From: Marinomonas arctica
Lineage (GTDB): Bacteria; Pseudomonadota; Gammaproteobacteria; Pseudomonadales; Marinomonadaceae
Length of the DNA stretch: 64,000 nt
Assembly (NCBI RefSeq): GCF_003259225.1
Contig: NZ_QHJF01000013.1
Location: 1 to 64,000, forward strand
Reading direction: 5' to 3'
The first letter of the stretch is position 1. The number at the start of each line of letters is the position of its first letter. Positions 25,994 through 35,234 of this stretch are shown here, one piece after another. The position numbers and the translations under genes are program-made. The notes under the pieces were generated by a model. It was not told where the DNA came from and did not search any database. It saw nothing but the letters and a program-made list of their open reading frames with translations.

Positions 25994-26722
25994 TCAAATT
26001 ATATCCAAACTTAAAAACAGTCGTTTATCTTCAGCGCTTGCTGAAGGTGAACGATGTACGACTCCGCGCCCTAAAGACGTTGGCCACTCGTCTCCTTTCA
26101 TTACCGCGACATCCCCCACGTTTAACTGATTAATACGACCCTGCTCGTGTAACCCGCTGTTATAGTCTTTAATATGACCACCACGACCTAATTGGTCTCT
26201 GACCACATGAGCATCGTGCAACCATTCACTGCCCGCACCAATATAAGTTGACACAAGACGACAAGGGATTTTGTCTACATGGAAACGCGGACACATCGCG
26301 CTAGACAGCACACTCAAACGCAGCCCCACTTCTTTGAGATCAAACAAACAAGCAAACATGTCGGTCAATAATGACACGTCCTCTATAAATTCCTTTTTAC
26401 CTGGTGCGTCCGGTAAAAGCCGTGCCATCAAGGCGACCATATACTGGGAATCGCCCTGAAGTTTAAGCGTTAAATTAGGAGCTAATATTAATACTGACTG
26501 CGCATACCGCGATAAAATACCGAGTTGACGCTGCCATATCGCCATACTGATATTGTTTTGATAAATGTCTGCCAGTACGTCTTGATGAATCGATTTCACC
26601 ACGCCAAATAAGCTTGGTGTTTTGGCGGTCGCATTTTCATTTACAGACCCACCATCAATAAGTGTTAACACAGCGTCTTTTAAATCAACCGATTGTGGGA
26701 TCTTCTGTAAACTCAAACTCAC
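25994..26722 (-). CDS. DUF1826 family protein
   Basis: The product matches the general DUF1826 pattern: a central FxVDKIPCRLVSTYIGAGSEWL-type block (here FHVDKIPCRLVSTY), and a C-terminal VAVMKGDEWP then GRGVVHRSPS block with conserved His, Cys and Asp that could bind metal. I moved the start to GTG 26722 (GGAG at a spacing of 9); a TTG at 26749 would run into a palindromic promoter element. The biochemical role is unknown. The palindrome 35-50 bases upstream resembles a zinc-responsive (Zur) site, which would place the gene in a zinc-starvation response. Confidence 0.78.
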   Translation of the reverse strand: MSLSLQKIPQSVDLKDAVLTLIDGGSVNENATAKTPSLFGVVKSIHQDVLADIYQNNISMAIWQRQLGILSRYAQSVLILAPNLTLKLQGDSQYMVALMARLLPDAPGKKEFIEDVSLLTDMFACLFDLKEVGLRLSVLSSAMCPRFHVDKIPCRLVSTYIGAGSEWLHDAHVVRDQLGRGGHIKDYNSGLHEQGRINQLNVGDVAVMKGDEWPTSLGRGVVHRSPSASAEDKRLFLSLDII

Positions 26723-26756
26723 GGCTCTATTCTCCAATGTTATAAACAATAAAATG

Positions 26757-26772
26757 ATATGTTATAACATAT
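26757..26772. promoter_or_regulatory. Perfect palindrome, Zur-like box upstream of the DUF1826 gene
   Basis: ATATGTTATAACATAT is an exact 16-bp palindrome containing the TGTTATAACA core found in gammaproteobacterial Zur sites. A partial second copy (AATGTTATAAACAAT) lies next to it at 26736-26750. Identification as Zur is inference from motif and neighbouring gene. Confidence 0.5.
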
Positions 26773-26801
26773 TTAAAATAAAGCCTCGCTGAATAAAAAA
26801 T

Positions 26802-27062
26802 CTACTTAAGTAATGGATCATCTTTTGGTAAATGCTTTTGAATCCACAACGCCAGTTTATGCTTCATACTAGGCAGATCCTCTTTGTCAGCAGGCAAGCC
26901 TACGATCAACTTATCCAGTACCAGTAAACGATAAATGGCCTCGGTTTTTTCATTCGCTGACATGGTCGCGGAAAAGCCATTGTAACCACGTTTCAACGCG
27001 TAGTTCTCACCCACTTGGATGGCTTTTTTACTTAACGCGGCTTCATTTTTAATTTTTTTCAT
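26802..27062 (-). CDS. DUF5062-like small protein
   Basis: The 86-residue product (KNEAALSKKAIQVGENYA at the start, YRLLVLDKLIVGLP in the middle, MKHKLALWIQKHLPKD near the end) resembles the DUF5062 proteins of Vibrio and relatives. It is helical, soluble and lysine-rich. GGGGAAAA precedes the ATG. Nothing about its role can be read from sequence or neighbours; the DUF1826 gene downstream has its own palindromic promoter element. Confidence 0.7.
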   Translation of the reverse strand: MKKIKNEAALSKKAIQVGENYALKRGYNGFSATMSANEKTEAIYRLLVLDKLIVGLPADKEDLPSMKHKLALWIQKHLPKDDPLLK

Positions 27063-27098
27063 GGTTTTCCCCTATCTGTTTTTCCGATAAATCAACAG

Positions 27099-27318
27099 TT
27101 ATGTCGACAACTAAACTCTAGCAGCTTTTTATCTCCCGCCCAGCATACCATTAAGAAATACCTAAAAATGCTTAATAAACATCACGTTAGCAACCTATGA
27201 CACAGATTAAAAAGAAGCGACATACGACCAAAGGATAAGAGAAAAAACAACAAATTGTCGACAATATAACTTGATAAAACCCAAACAACCCACTATAAAT
27301 AGACACATTGTCAACAAT
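27099..27318. promoter_or_regulatory. Three TTGTCGACAA-type palindromes before the prp regulator
   Basis: Related palindromes occur at 27102-27109 (core TGTCGACA, in TTATGTCGACAACTA), 27254-27265 (perfect ATTGTCGACAAT) and 27307-27318 (ATTGTCAACAAT). The last is 18 bases before the regulator start. GntR-type regulators of methylcitrate operons bind sites of this type, so autoregulation and control of prpBCD are likely. The region has no gene. Confidence 0.6.
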
Positions 27319-27335
27319 AAAGCGATTTGTCTTTT

Positions 27336-28025
27336 ATGAACAACCTTATTTCTATCAAGTCCGCCACCCTGTCTGAAGACATCGCTCAGCAACTCACCAA
27401 TGCCATAGTGCAGGGTCACATTCCCCAAGGCAGCAAAATCTCAGAACCAGAACTTGCCAAGCAATATGGCATTTCTCGCGGCCCGCTCAGAGAAGCCATT
27501 GTAAAATTAGAAGGGCTTGGTCTAGTAACACGCACCGCCAATGTGGGTGCTCGTGTTATCCAACTGAATACACAAGACATGCTGGATACCTTCACCATGC
27601 GCGAGGCGTTAGAAGGCATGGCGGCACGATTGGCGGCCACCACGATGCCAGCGGATGAAATAAACAATCTGTACGCATTACTCGATAAACACCAAGCCCA
27701 CCTTGATGCCAACCAAGACGAACACTACGTGCAACAAGGCGGCAATGATGACTTCCACCTACGCATCATCCACGCCAGCGGCAACGCCAAGCTGATTCGT
27801 TTATTAACAGAAGAACTGTATGCGGTGATTCGTATGTATCGCCGTCATACGTCGGATCAACGCAGTGATCCACGCCAAGCATTGCGCGAGCACAAAGCCA
27901 TTCTCGACGCGATTGCCAATCACGAAGGCGATCTTGCGGAACTATTGATGCGTCGCCACATTAGCCGCGCCAGTAAATTACTCGAACAAGCGATGCACCA
28001 AGCGGCATCGGCTGCCTCACGTTAG
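27336..28025 (+). CDS. GntR-family (FadR/FCD) regulator of propionate catabolism
   Basis: An N-terminal winged HTH (IVQGHIPQGSKISEPELAKQYGISRGPLREAIVKLEGLGL) is followed by an FCD effector domain with the metal-binding pattern (DDFHLRIIHASGN, then RREHKAILDAI-like REHKAILDAIANHEGD). It heads the prpBCD cluster with 32 bases to prpB. ATG 27336 is the likely start; the TTG at 27327 is less likely. It is the GntR type used in many Proteobacteria instead of the sigma-54-dependent PrpR of enteric bacteria. The inducer is probably 2-methylcitrate or a related compound, by family. Confidence 0.9.
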   Translation: MNNLISIKSATLSEDIAQQLTNAIVQGHIPQGSKISEPELAKQYGISRGPLREAIVKLEGLGLVTRTANVGARVIQLNTQDMLDTFTMREALEGMAARLAATTMPADEINNLYALLDKHQAHLDANQDEHYVQQGGNDDFHLRIIHASGNAKLIRLLTEELYAVIRMYRRHTSDQRSDPRQALREHKAILDAIANHEGDLAELLMRRHISRASKLLEQAMHQAASAASR

Positions 28026-28057
28026 CCAAACATTAACAAAAATAAGAGGAGACAAGC

Positions 28058-28936
28058 ATGACAAGACTTTCAGCCGGGGCCCGTTTTAGACACGCGGTTG
28101 CCACCCAATCACCTTTGCAAGTGGTAGGAGCCGTAAATGCCTATTGCGCCATGATGGCAGAACAAACGGGACATCATGCCATTTACTTATCAGGCGGCGG
28201 GGTTGCGAACGCTTCTTATGGCTTGCCAGATCTTGGCATGACAGATTTACACGATGTCTTAGAGGACGTTCGTCGCATTACTTCCGCGTCAAACTTGCCC
28301 TTATTAGTCGATATCGATACTGGCTTTGGTGGCGCTTTTAACATCACCAGAACCATTCAACAAATGGAAAAAGCGGGCGCGGCGGCGGTGCATATTGAAG
28401 ATCAAGTTCAGCAAAAGCGCTGTGGTCACCGCCCCAACAAAGCGATTGTCAGCCAAGACGAAATGGTCGATCGCGTGAAAGCCTGCGTAGACGCTCGTGT
28501 GGATAGCAACTTTGTCATCATGGCGCGCACTGATGCCTTGGCGGTGGAAGGCATGGAATCGGCCATCGAGCGAGCCATTGCTTGTGTTGAAGCCGGTGCC
28601 GATATGATCTTCCCAGAAGCCATGATCACCTTGGACCAATACAAAGAATTTGTCGCTGCCGTAAAAGTACCAGTCTTGGCAAACATCACCGAATTTGGCG
28701 CAACGCCACTGTTCAGCAAAGAAGAATTAGCCAGTGCTGGCGTAGATTTGGTGCTTTATCCACTCAGTGCGTTTCGCGCTATGAACAAAGCCGCGCTTAA
28801 CGTGTACCAACATTTATTACATGACGGTCACCAGCGCAATGTGGTCGACAGTATGCAAACCCGTAATGAGCTTTATGAGTTTCTCAACTACCATGAATAC
28901 GAAGACAAATTAGACGCACTTTTCTCCAAGAAATAA
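28058..28936 (+). CDS. prpB: 2-methylisocitrate lyase
   Basis: The PEP-mutase/isocitrate-lyase fold is clear, with the active-site KRCGH loop, the metal site [12 protein letters not shown] and the [12 protein letters not shown] segment. It cleaves 2-methylisocitrate to pyruvate and succinate, the last step of the methylcitrate cycle. Length (292) matches PrpB. GAGGAG precedes the ATG. It lies in a gntR-prpB-prpC-prpD run with short gaps. Confidence 0.96.
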   Translation: MTRLSAGARFRHAVATQSPLQVVGAVNAYCAMMAEQTGHHAIYLSGGGVANASYGLPDLGMTDLHDVLEDVRRITSASNLPLLVDIDTGFGGAFNITRTIQQMEKAGAAAVHIEDQVQQKRCGHRPNKAIVSQDEMVDRVKACVDARVDSNFVIMARTDALAVEGMESAIERAIACVEAGADMIFPEAMITLDQYKEFVAAVKVPVLANITEFGATPLFSKEELASAGVDLVLYPLSAFRAMNKAALNVYQHLLHDGHQRNVVDSMQTRNELYEFLNYHEYEDKLDALFSKK

Positions 28937-28959
28937 CAATAAATGAAAGGAGTATAAAA

Positions 28960-30099
28960 ATGGCTAAAGTACTTTCTGGCGCCGGCCTACGTGGTCAAAG
29001 CGCAGGCGAAACCGCACTCTGTACCGTTGGCAAAGCGGCCTCCGGATTAACCTATCGCGGCTACGACATTGATGTCTTAGCTGACAAAGCGAGCTTTGAA
29101 GAAGTCGCTTATCTCCTACTGTACGGTACGTTACCTAACCGCACTCAGCTGCATGATTACCAACAAAGATTGATGAGTTTGCGGTGTTTACCAGAAGAGC
29201 TAAAAGCGGTCTTAGAACTTATCCCAGCCAGTGCACACCCAATGGATGTGATGCGCACTGGCTGCTCCTTTTTAGGCAATCTAGAGCCCGAGCTGCCGTT
29301 TGAAAAGCAACCTTCTCTAGCGCTGCATACCGCGGATCGATTGGTCGCGACGCTGCCGGCTATGGTCGTTTATTGGTATCGATTCACCCACGATGGCGTG
29401 CGCGTTAATACACACAATGCCAACGTACCTTCTTTGGCTGGTCATTTCCTCACCATGCTGCATGACAAAGAGCCAAGCGCTCTTCATACGCAAGTGATGA
29501 ATGCGTCTTTGATCTTGTACGCAGAGCACGAATTCAACGCGTCCACCTTTACCGCCCGCGTTTGTGCTTCCACCTTGTCTGATATGTATTCTTGCGTCAC
29601 TGGCGGTATTGGTAGCTTACGCGGCCCACTTCATGGTGGCGCCAATGAAGCGGCAATGGACATGATCGAACCATGGAAAACCCCAGACGATGCCGAAGCG
29701 GCCTTGATGCAAAAGCTCGCCAATAAAGAAAAAGTCATGGGCTTTGGGCACGCTATTTACAGTGAGCGCGATCCACGCAATGACATCATTAAAAAGTGGG
29801 CCAAAAAGCTCAGCGAAGACGTCGGCGACGACCATTTATATGCTGTGTCAGAACGTTGCGAAGCCGTGATGTGGCGCGAGAAAAAACTCTTCTGTAACGC
29901 CGATTTTTTCCACGCCAGCGCCTATCGCTTTATGGGCATTCCAACAAAATTATTTACGCCGATTTTCGTTTGCTCCCGCGTGACTGGCTGGGCCGCCCAC
30001 GTGATGGAGCAGCGTGCTAACAACCGCATTATTCGACCCAGCGCCGATTATATTGGACCAGATCATTCTGAATGGGTGGATATTGACGACCGCCATTGA
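28960..30099 (+). CDS. prpC: 2-methylcitrate synthase
   Basis: The 379-residue protein belongs to the citrate-synthase family. Catalytic histidines lie in LYAEHEFNAS and GPLHGGANE, with GFGHAIYSERDPR and the catalytic Asp in CNADFFHASAYRFMGIP. The short length and the early GLTYRGYDIDVLAD block distinguish it from the longer GltA. It condenses propionyl-CoA with oxaloacetate. AAAGGAG sits 7 bases before the ATG. It is 23 bases after prpB. Confidence 0.95.
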   Translation: MAKVLSGAGLRGQSAGETALCTVGKAASGLTYRGYDIDVLADKASFEEVAYLLLYGTLPNRTQLHDYQQRLMSLRCLPEELKAVLELIPASAHPMDVMRTGCSFLGNLEPELPFEKQPSLALHTADRLVATLPAMVVYWYRFTHDGVRVNTHNANVPSLAGHFLTMLHDKEPSALHTQVMNASLILYAEHEFNASTFTARVCASTLSDMYSCVTGGIGSLRGPLHGGANEAAMDMIEPWKTPDDAEAALMQKLANKEKVMGFGHAIYSERDPRNDIIKKWAKKLSEDVGDDHLYAVSERCEAVMWREKKLFCNADFFHASAYRFMGIPTKLFTPIFVCSRVTGWAAHVMEQRANNRIIRPSADYIGPDHSEWVDIDDRH

Positions 30100-30139
30100 G
30101 CCAACATCAGCATTAAAATTTAACGATTAAGGAAAAGAA

Positions 30140-31627
30140 ATGAGCAACAACGTAGACCTAAACAACCGCCCAGATTACGACCAAGTCATCCAAGACATCG
30201 CGGATTATGTACTGAACTTTAAAGTAGAAAGCCAAGAAGCCCTCGACACAGCTCGTAACTGTTTAATGGATACGCTCGGCTGCGGCTTACTCGCCCTACG
30301 CTTCCCAGAATGCACTAAACACCTTGGCCCCATCGTACAAGGCACAGTGGTACCCAATGGTGCTCGCGTTCCGGGCACGTCTTTATCGCTCGACCCCGTT
30401 AAAGCCGCCTGGGACATTGGTTGTATCATTCGCTGGTTGGATTACAACGATACCTGGTTGGCGGCAGAATGGGGACATCCTTCCGATAACTTAGGTGGCA
30501 TTTTGGCGGTCGCGGATCATCTTTCACAGGTTCGACTATCAAAGGGCGACAGCCCAATGACCATGCGCGAAGTGCTAGAAGCCATGGTCATGGCTCATGA
30601 AATACAAGGTGTTATTGCCCTAGAAAACTCGTTCAACCGTGTGGGTTTATGTCACGTTCTTTTAGTACGGGTGGCGTCGGTTGCGGTCGTTACCAAGATG
30701 ATGGGCGGCGACAGGGAGCAAATCATGGCGGCGATTTCGCAAGCTTGGGTCGATGGCTCGGCTTTACGTACTTATCGTCATGCGCCAAACGCTGGCTCAC
30801 GTAAATCTTGGGCAGCGGGCGATGCCACGTCCCGCGCGGTGCGCTTAGCGGACATGTCGATGCGAGGTGAAATGGGCATACCTGGTGTACTAACGGCTGA
30901 TCAATGGGGCTTTTATGACGTGTCTTTCTCAAAAACCAACAAAGACCAAGCCATTAAGCCGAATGACAAACGTCAGTTTTCTTTCTCGCAAGATTACGGC
31001 ACTTATGTGATGGAAAACGTCTTGTTTAAAATCTCGTTCCCAGCCGAGTTCCATGCCCAAACGGCAGCCGAAGCCGCGGTGACCTTGCATCCTTTGGTGA
31101 AAGACCGTTTAGCCGACATCGACAAGATCGTTATTCGTACCCATGAATCGGCGATTCGTATTATTTCCAAATCCGGTCCTTTGGCGAATGCCGCCGACCG
31201 CGATCATTGCTTGCAATACATGGCCGCTGTGCCGCTGGCCTTTGGTAATTTGATCGCTGAACATTACGAGGATGACTTTCATGCGGCTAATCCCATCATC
31301 GATGAACTGCGTAACAAAATGGAAATCGTCGAAGATAAACGCTTCACAGCCGAATATCTAGAAGCCGATAAACGTTCGATTGCCAATGCCATTCAGGTGT
31401 TCTTTAAAGATGGCAGTAGCACCGAAGAAGTGGTGGTGGAATACCCAGTCGGACACCGTCGTCGTCGTGAAGAAGGCATCCCTCTGCTTGAACAGAAGTT
31501 TAAAAACAACTTGGCAACGCGTTTTCCAAGCCATCAATGCCAGAACATTTTTGCCCTTTGCAAAGATCAAAAAGCCCTTGAAAACACTGCAGTAAATCGC
31601 TTCATGGATTTATTTGTCATCGCGTAA
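30140..31627 (+). CDS. prpD: 2-methylcitrate dehydratase, MmgE/PrpD family
   Basis: The 495-residue product has PrpD landmarks: [17 protein letters not shown] near the start, [43 protein letters not shown] and [18 protein letters not shown]. It dehydrates 2-methylcitrate without an iron-sulfur cluster. It therefore takes the place of the AcnD/PrpF pair used by some gammaproteobacteria. No prpE follows, so propionyl-CoA must come from another synthetase or from beta-oxidation and amino acids. AAGGAAAAG precedes the ATG. Confidence 0.95.
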   Translation: MSNNVDLNNRPDYDQVIQDIADYVLNFKVESQEALDTARNCLMDTLGCGLLALRFPECTKHLGPIVQGTVVPNGARVPGTSLSLDPVKAAWDIGCIIRWLDYNDTWLAAEWGHPSDNLGGILAVADHLSQVRLSKGDSPMTMREVLEAMVMAHEIQGVIALENSFNRVGLCHVLLVRVASVAVVTKMMGGDREQIMAAISQAWVDGSALRTYRHAPNAGSRKSWAAGDATSRAVRLADMSMRGEMGIPGVLTADQWGFYDVSFSKTNKDQAIKPNDKRQFSFSQDYGTYVMENVLFKISFPAEFHAQTAAEAAVTLHPLVKDRLADIDKIVIRTHESAIRIISKSGPLANAADRDHCLQYMAAVPLAFGNLIAEHYEDDFHAANPIIDELRNKMEIVEDKRFTAEYLEADKRSIANAIQVFFKDGSSTEEVVVEYPVGHRRRREEGIPLLEQKFKNNLATRFPSHQCQNIFALCKDQKALENTAVNRFMDLFVIA

Positions 31628-31708
31628 GCGTATTTATCCAGCAAACATTCATTGGCTCTGCCTTGTGGTCACAGTATGATAATGCGACCACAAGGAAATT
31701 TTATTGAT

Positions 31709-33811
31709 ATGTCTGACCACCATCGCCATTGTTTTCTCTTAAAAGGCTCGCCCAACGAGGTGTTGTCTGGCTTTCTGACTCTTAGTAAAAATTTTTCTAC
31801 CCCCTTGATCGCGGCGTATGATGTTAGCCAGTACGACACGGCACTCCTGTCTTCTACCACGCCTTTTATAACCTGCTCTTTTAAACAAGCTCGTCAGCAG
31901 CTTGGTCGCAGTCATGAGGCTATTTTGGTGGATTTGAATCAAGGTGTATCGGCGAGTGCATTGGCTATTTTGTCTGGTACGGTTCGAGGCAATGGCCTCT
32001 TTGCCATTGCACTGCCTGATGACGAGTGGTTATCAATGGCAGATCAAGACTTGGCGAGATATTTACCTTGGCCTTTTGAACCAGAACAAGTCACATCGTA
32101 TTTTAAGCATTACCTGCTGAATAAATTACAAGACGCGACATCACCTTTTACACTATTACTCTCTGGCAAGAACAAAAAACATAGCGTAAACCCGTTACCG
32201 GCTTTAAAACCAATAGAACCTAACGCGCCGCTAACCCAAGAACAAGCGGAAGCTCAGTCGTGTTTATTGGCAGAACTGGCCAAATCCTATGTATTAATTG
32301 CCCCCCGAGGTCGAGGAAAATCGACCTTATTAGGCGACAGCTTAGCCAAGCTGTTAGGACGTGGCAAACGTGTAGCCATTACCGCGCCGAACCAAGATGC
32401 GATCCTCTCTCTGCGATCTCGTTTCGAAAGCACTCTGAGCCAAATCGGCATAGAGTATGAACTGCCTTTTTTCGCGCCTGATGCCCTCATCAATGACCCT
32501 AATGAGTGGGATTTTCTCTTTATCGACGAAGCAGCCATGATTCCTTTACCTATGCTCATGGCCTTAAATGAAAAAGCCAAACATTGTCTTTTTAGCACCA
32601 CAGATTATGGCTATGAAGGCGCTGGCAAAGGCTTTGGCATACGGTTTTGTCGTGACTTATCCGCGCAAAAAACCACGCAAAGCATAGCGCTACAGGAGCT
32701 CACATTAAATCAACCCATTCGATGGGGGGGAAATGACCCACTGGAAAATTGGATCAATGATTGCTTTTTTCTAGCCGCTACCGACTCACACACTATCGAT
32801 AGTATTGATGAAAACACAACCAAACCAGCAACAGAATTCAAACGCCTCACTGGTGAAAATTGGTTAACGCACTCAGACAGGCTCGCTGATACCTTTAACC
32901 TACTGGTAAGCGCTCACTATCAAACATCACCCGATAACCTGCGCTGGATATTAGACGACCCTTCTGTGTCAACTTACCTTTTGCTCGATAAAGACCAAGT
33001 CCAAAGTGTTGCCATTATTACCGAAGAAGGGGATTTACCAGCCGCACTTAGCCAAGAAGTCATGCAAGGAAAACGTCGACCGAGAGGCCATTTAGTACCG
33101 CAATCCCTGCTTGCTCACGAAGGCATTGAGGACGCTGGACAGTACTGTTACTGGCGCATTAGCCGAATTGCGACCATACAAAGCCAACAAAATAAAGGCT
33201 CGGCAAGTAAACTACTTACGCATATAGAAAGCCTTGCCAAGGATCGTTGCGACTTTCTATGCAGCAGTTTTGCAGCGACTCCTGATGTCGTATCTTTTTG
33301 GTTAAAAAATGGCTACGTTCCGGTTAGATTGGGTACCACCAAAGACCAAGCCAGTGGTAGCTATTCTTTGATGATGGTAAAGCCAATAACAGAACAGGCC
33401 TATAAGCTAGCCAGTGCATGGCGGACTCGCTTCATTGAACACTTTTTACTGAACTTATTGCTGCAATATTCCGACCTATCAACCGATTTAGTCATGCTTA
33501 TGTTGGGACACAAACATGACCCAAGAGCAAACCTGCCCGCTTTAGCCCAACTATCAAAACAGGATTTACACGATATTGTGCTATTTGTCGAACACCATCG
33601 CCCGTTCGATAGCATTCGTGCCATTTTTCTCAAAGCAATGCTGTCTCTCACCCTGAAAGGCTTACTCAGCCCTAATAACCCAATCGAAAAACTGGCTCTC
33701 GAAGTGGCGTTAGGCCGTGAGGTCAAACAGACGCTGCAAAATGCGCAATTATCAGGTAAAAAAGCCATGCACCAAAGCTTCAAAAGCCTTTTACAAAAGA
33801 AAGCCCTATAA
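31709..33811 (+). CDS. tmcA: tRNA(Met) cytidine acetyltransferase
   Basis: The 700-residue multidomain protein has an N-terminal DUF1726-like region, a RecD-like helicase core with Walker A APRGRGKSTLLG and Walker B FLFIDEAAMIP, a GNAT domain (RISRIATIQSQQNKGSASKLL) and a C-terminal helical domain. It makes N4-acetylcytidine at the wobble base of elongator tRNA-Met using ATP and acetyl-CoA. I chose ATG 31709, which has AAGGAAA upstream; ATG 31676 lacks a ribosome binding site. It follows prpD by 81 bases and may have its own promoter. Confidence 0.93.
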   Translation: MSDHHRHCFLLKGSPNEVLSGFLTLSKNFSTPLIAAYDVSQYDTALLSSTTPFITCSFKQARQQLGRSHEAILVDLNQGVSASALAILSGTVRGNGLFAIALPDDEWLSMADQDLARYLPWPFEPEQVTSYFKHYLLNKLQDATSPFTLLLSGKNKKHSVNPLPALKPIEPNAPLTQEQAEAQSCLLAELAKSYVLIAPRGRGKSTLLGDSLAKLLGRGKRVAITAPNQDAILSLRSRFESTLSQIGIEYELPFFAPDALINDPNEWDFLFIDEAAMIPLPMLMALNEKAKHCLFSTTDYGYEGAGKGFGIRFCRDLSAQKTTQSIALQELTLNQPIRWGGNDPLENWINDCFFLAATDSHTIDSIDENTTKPATEFKRLTGENWLTHSDRLADTFNLLVSAHYQTSPDNLRWILDDPSVSTYLLLDKDQVQSVAIITEEGDLPAALSQEVMQGKRRPRGHLVPQSLLAHEGIEDAGQYCYWRISRIATIQSQQNKGSASKLLTHIESLAKDRCDFLCSSFAATPDVVSFWLKNGYVPVRLGTTKDQASGSYSLMMVKPITEQAYKLASAWRTRFIEHFLLNLLLQYSDLSTDLVMLMLGHKHDPRANLPALAQLSKQDLHDIVLFVEHHRPFDSIRAIFLKAMLSLTLKGLLSPNNPIEKLALEVALGREVKQTLQNAQLSGKKAMHQSFKSLLQKKAL

Positions 33812-33842
33812 AAATGGGCGGCATTCCACCCATTTCATTTTC
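33811..33842 (+). terminator. Terminator after tmcA
   Basis: AAATGGG and CCCATTT pair across a 10-nt loop; a modest T-rich tract follows. Confidence 0.6.
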
Positions 33843-33948
33843 TATCATGTGTGCAATTCCCCCTATTCGATAATCTCTGAATAATTTAAAAAACTGAAAA
33901 CAAACAAAAAATCCTTATTAATCAAAAGTCTATAAAAAAGTTAAAGAC

Positions 33949-33966
33949 TTGGCATAGATTGTGTAA
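33949..33966 (+). promoter_or_regulatory. Candidate sigma-54 promoter of dctPQM
   Basis: TTGGCA at the -24 position is followed at the right spacing by GTGTA near -12 (consensus TTGCA). The -24 element is good and the -12 element imperfect. The sigma-54-type activator DctD is encoded in this window, which supports the call. It lies about 120 bases before dctP. Confidence 0.35.
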
Positions 33967-34084
33967 AGAGTATGGTTAAGCATCGCCTGTTTTGCTCTGC
34001 CTGTTTCTTACGTTAAAAGCGAGATGCACTTCAGGCTAAAAACCAGGTAAACAATAATAATTCAGTTTTTGGAGTCTTATAACA

Positions 34085-35077
34085 ATGAAAAAAATCAGCC
34101 TTGCTCTTACCTCTTTGGCACTTGCACTTTCTGCGAGTACTGCAATTGCAAACTGCGATCCAGGTGAACGTGTTGTAAAATTCAGCCATGTAACTGGTGG
34201 CACAACGCACCCTAAAGTGGTGGCAGCAAATAACTTCGCAGACCGCGTAAACAAAGAAATGAACGGCAAATTGTGTGTAGAGGTTTTCCCTAACTCCACA
34301 CTATTTGGTGACTCAAAAGAACTGGAAGCCCTCTTATTAGGCGACGTACAACTGCTTGCCCCTTCTCTTTCTAAATTCGGTTCTTATACTGACAAATACG
34401 GTGTATTCGATCTTCCTTTTATCTTTAAAGACATGGACCATGCCATCCGTTTTAGTAAGACACCAGAAGGTAAAAAACTGTTACTGGAAATGGATGAGTA
34501 CGCGGGCTTCGTTGGTTTAGGTTACTGGATGTCTGGTATGAAATATTTTTCTGCCAAAAAACCTCTTTTGGTTCCTAGTGACGCGAAAGGCATGAAATTC
34601 CGTGTACAAACCTCTGATGTTGCGAAGCAAATGATTGAAGCCATGGGCGCGTCACCACAAGCGATGGCATTTTCTGAGGTATACGGCGCTCTACAAACAG
34701 GCGTTGTAGACGGTCAAGAAAACACTTGGTCAAATATTTACACACAAAAATTCTACGAAGTACAAGACAGTACAACCGACACAAACCATCAGTTGTTGGC
34801 TTACTTGTTCATGACGTCGTCTGAATTCATGAAGAGCCTGTCTCCTGAAGATCGTGCTCAATTCATACAGATTGCTGATGAAGTCACTCAAGAAGCCAAC
34901 TTAAGTGTGAAAGCGGCAGAAGAAGAAAATCGCGACAACATCATCAAAGCTGGCGGTAAAATTAACTACTTAACGCCTGAGCAACGCCAAGAGTGGGTAA
35001 ACACGATGAAGCCTGTGTGGCAACAATTTGAAAGCTACATTGGTAAAGATCTGATTGACGCTGCTGCCGGCGCATAA
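34085..35077 (+). CDS. dctP: TRAP transporter substrate-binding protein, C4-dicarboxylate type
   Basis: A signal peptide (ending STAIA) precedes a DctP-fold protein. It contains the family block FRVQTSDVAKQMIEAMGASPQAMAFSEVYGALQTGVVDGQENTWSN, whose Arg and Asn contact the carboxylate ligand. The protein binds a dicarboxylate such as succinate, malate or fumarate in the periplasm and delivers it to DctQM. Length 330 is usual. It is followed by a hairpin and then dctQ and dctM. Ligand identity is inferred from close DctP resemblance and the presence of dctBD. Confidence 0.92.
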   Translation: MKKISLALTSLALALSASTAIANCDPGERVVKFSHVTGGTTHPKVVAANNFADRVNKEMNGKLCVEVFPNSTLFGDSKELEALLLGDVQLLAPSLSKFGSYTDKYGVFDLPFIFKDMDHAIRFSKTPEGKKLLLEMDEYAGFVGLGYWMSGMKYFSAKKPLLVPSDAKGMKFRVQTSDVAKQMIEAMGASPQAMAFSEVYGALQTGVVDGQENTWSNIYTQKFYEVQDSTTDTNHQLLAYLFMTSSEFMKSLSPEDRAQFIQIADEVTQEANLSVKAAEEENRDNIIKAGGKINYLTPEQRQEWVNTMKPVWQQFESYIGKDLIDAAAGA

Positions 35078-35098
35078 TCACTTTTTATCCAGCAATCC

Positions 35099-35124
35099 AG
35101 CTGACCCTAACGGGTCAGCTTTTG
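35099..35124 (+). terminator. Hairpin between dctP and dctQ, likely partial terminator
   Basis: AGCTGACCC and GGGTCAGCT pair around a TAAC loop and are followed by TTTTG. A weak T tract between binding-protein and permease genes is a usual way to make more binding protein than permease. Confidence 0.65.
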
Positions 35125-35234
35125 TGGTTGTGTGGCGTACTTTTTGATACCAATCGCTGGCCAACGCTGACGCAAAGTACACCAACACACTACTTATTAT
35201 TTTATACCGGTCCACTTAATACTAGGAGACCCCC

